Shown piece by piece: positions 63,159-64,000 of a DNA stretch of 64,000 nt. The translations under genes and the position numbers were made by a program. This DNA is from Christensenellaceae bacterium OttesenSCG-928-K19 (lineage in GTDB: Bacteria > Bacillota > Clostridia > Christensenellales > Christensenellaceae): positions 19,678 to 83,677 of the forward strand of contig JAJDHD010000005.1 in NCBI GenBank assembly GCA_030266015.1, written 5' to 3'. Each line of letters opens with the position of its first letter. Position 1 is the first letter of the stretch. The notes under the pieces were generated by a model, which saw nothing but the letters and a program-made list of their open reading frames with translations, searched no databases and was not told the origin of the DNA.

Positions 63159-64000
63159 TTATCCCAATTTTTTGAACCGCTCAATGGCTCGTTTGGTATT
63201 TTCCTTTGTGTTGAAGGCAGTCAGGCGGAAATACCCCTCGCCTGCGCTGCCAAAGCCGCTGCCCGGTGTACCCACGACATTTGCCTCTGTAAGCAGCTTG
63301 TCGAAGAAATCCCAGCTTTTCATGCCGCCTGGCGTTTTTAACCAGACATAAGGCGAATTCACACCGCCATAGGCCGCGATGCCAATGCTTTTCAATCCTT
63401 GCAATATAATCTGCGCGTTCTGCTGGTATGCATCTATATTTGCTTGCACCTGTGCCGCGCCCTCCGTTGAATAAACAGCCTGAGCCCCGCGCTGGATCAT
63501 ATACGGCACGCCGTTGAATTTTGTGGACTGCCGCCTGTTCCACATGCCGTTAAGCGACACTTCTCTGCCGGATTCGTCCCTGCCCACGAGCTTTTTGGGC
63601 ACGACGGTGTAAGCGCAGCGCGTGCCTGTGAAGCCTGCTGTTTTGGAAAAGCTGCGGAACTCTATGGCGCATGTCCGTGCGCCCTCAATCTCATAAATAC
63701 TGTGGGGCACATCTGCCTCGGTGATAAAGCGTTCATACGCGCCGTCGTATAAAATAAGCGCGCCGTTTTTGTTTGCCCAATCCACCCACGCTTGGAGGTC
63801 ATTTTTCTTTAACGCTGTCCCGGTGGGATTATTGGGTGAGCAAAGGTAAACTACGTCTACCTTGCCTGTGGGAAGCGCGGGCACAAAGCCGTTCTCCGCC
63901 GTGACAGGGATGTAGGTGATGTCCGTATATTCCTGCCCGTTATATTCACCGGAACGGCCGGCCATTACGTTGGTATCCACATAAACGGGATACACGGGGT
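63159..64000 (-). CDS. dapL: LL-diaminopimelate aminotransferase, 3' part (runs off the window)
   Basis: About 280 residues of the C-terminal two thirds are present; the frame is open through 64000, so the N terminus lies beyond the window. Motifs are [31 protein letters not shown], the PLP lysine in [15 protein letters not shown] and, near the end, [18 protein letters not shown]. DapL converts tetrahydrodipicolinate to LL-diaminopimelate in one step, a route used in clostridia, plants and chlamydiae for lysine and peptidoglycan. It is followed by the glycosyltransferase gene after 27 bases. Confidence 0.93.
   Translation of the reverse strand, partial: PVYPVYVDTNVMAGRSGEYNGQEYTDITYIPVTAENGFVPALPTGKVDVVYLCSPNNPTGTALKKNDLQAWVDWANKNGALILYDGAYERFITEADVPHSIYEIEGARTCAIEFRSFSKTAGFTGTRCAYTVVPKKLVGRDESGREVSLNGMWNRRQSTKFNGVPYMIQRGAQAVYSTEGAAQVQANIDAYQQNAQIILQGLKSIGIAAYGGVNSPYVWLKTPGGMKSWDFFDKLLTEANVVGTPGSGFGSAGEGYFRLTAFNTKENTKRAIERFKKLG

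Overview
The window is chromosomal DNA around a replication origin. It most likely comes from an anaerobic Firmicute of the class Clostridia. I infer this from the Gram-positive order rpmH-rnpA-yidD-yidC-jag-mnmE-mnmG-rsmG-parA-parB on one side of dnaA-dnaN-recF, a RemB-type DUF370 protein, DapL-type lysine biosynthesis, corrinoid and ferredoxin-linked enzymes, and many G/TTG starts behind strong Shine-Dalgarno sites. Base composition is moderate. I saw no rRNA, tRNA, insertion sequence or CRISPR array.

Region 1 (1-16.2 kb) is the origin. Left of dnaA the genes point left: a DUF975-like membrane protein, then the ribosomal L34/RNase P/YidC/tRNA-modification operon behind a textbook promoter, then parA-parB and a cell-wall amidase. 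Two perfect parS palindromes flank the rsmG/mnmG junction. Perfect DnaA boxes lie upstream of dnaA, with variant boxes between dnaA and dnaN. Right of the origin run dnaA, dnaN and recF.

Region 2 (16.2-29.6 kb) points toward the origin. It holds remB, gyrB, an unknown 191-residue gene and gyrA, inverted relative to the common order and so read head-on to replication. A two-domain polyphosphate kinase 2, an acyl-ligase/ACP/HAD/B12-activation-like cassette, an L,D-transpeptidase and an EamA exporter follow.

Region 3 (29.6-49.6 kb) is accessory metabolism: a DUF1538 membrane protein with two PII-like proteins, a second ligase/ACP pair, an orphan FliD-like protein, MmcQ/ThpR, a sirtuin, a third acyl-CoA synthetase with an XRE-cupin regulator, the AmmeMemoRadiSam triad, an orphan corrinoid protein with a PocR-AraC regulator, a Lnu(B)-like nucleotidyltransferase, a ferredoxin-disulfide-reductase/glutaredoxin pair, a possible 6S-like RNA, an MFS transporter and a PadR/HAAS-FtsW pair.

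Region 4 (49.9-64 kb) holds signalling genes (REC-HD-GYP, a hybrid histidine kinase with a FIST sensor, a YARHG lipoprotein). It continues with thyA and folA separated by a strongly structured leader, small redox and acetyltransferase genes, an HxlR regulator divergent from a flavin-binding-fold gene broken by an amber codon, a glycosyltransferase, and the 3' part of dapL running off the end.
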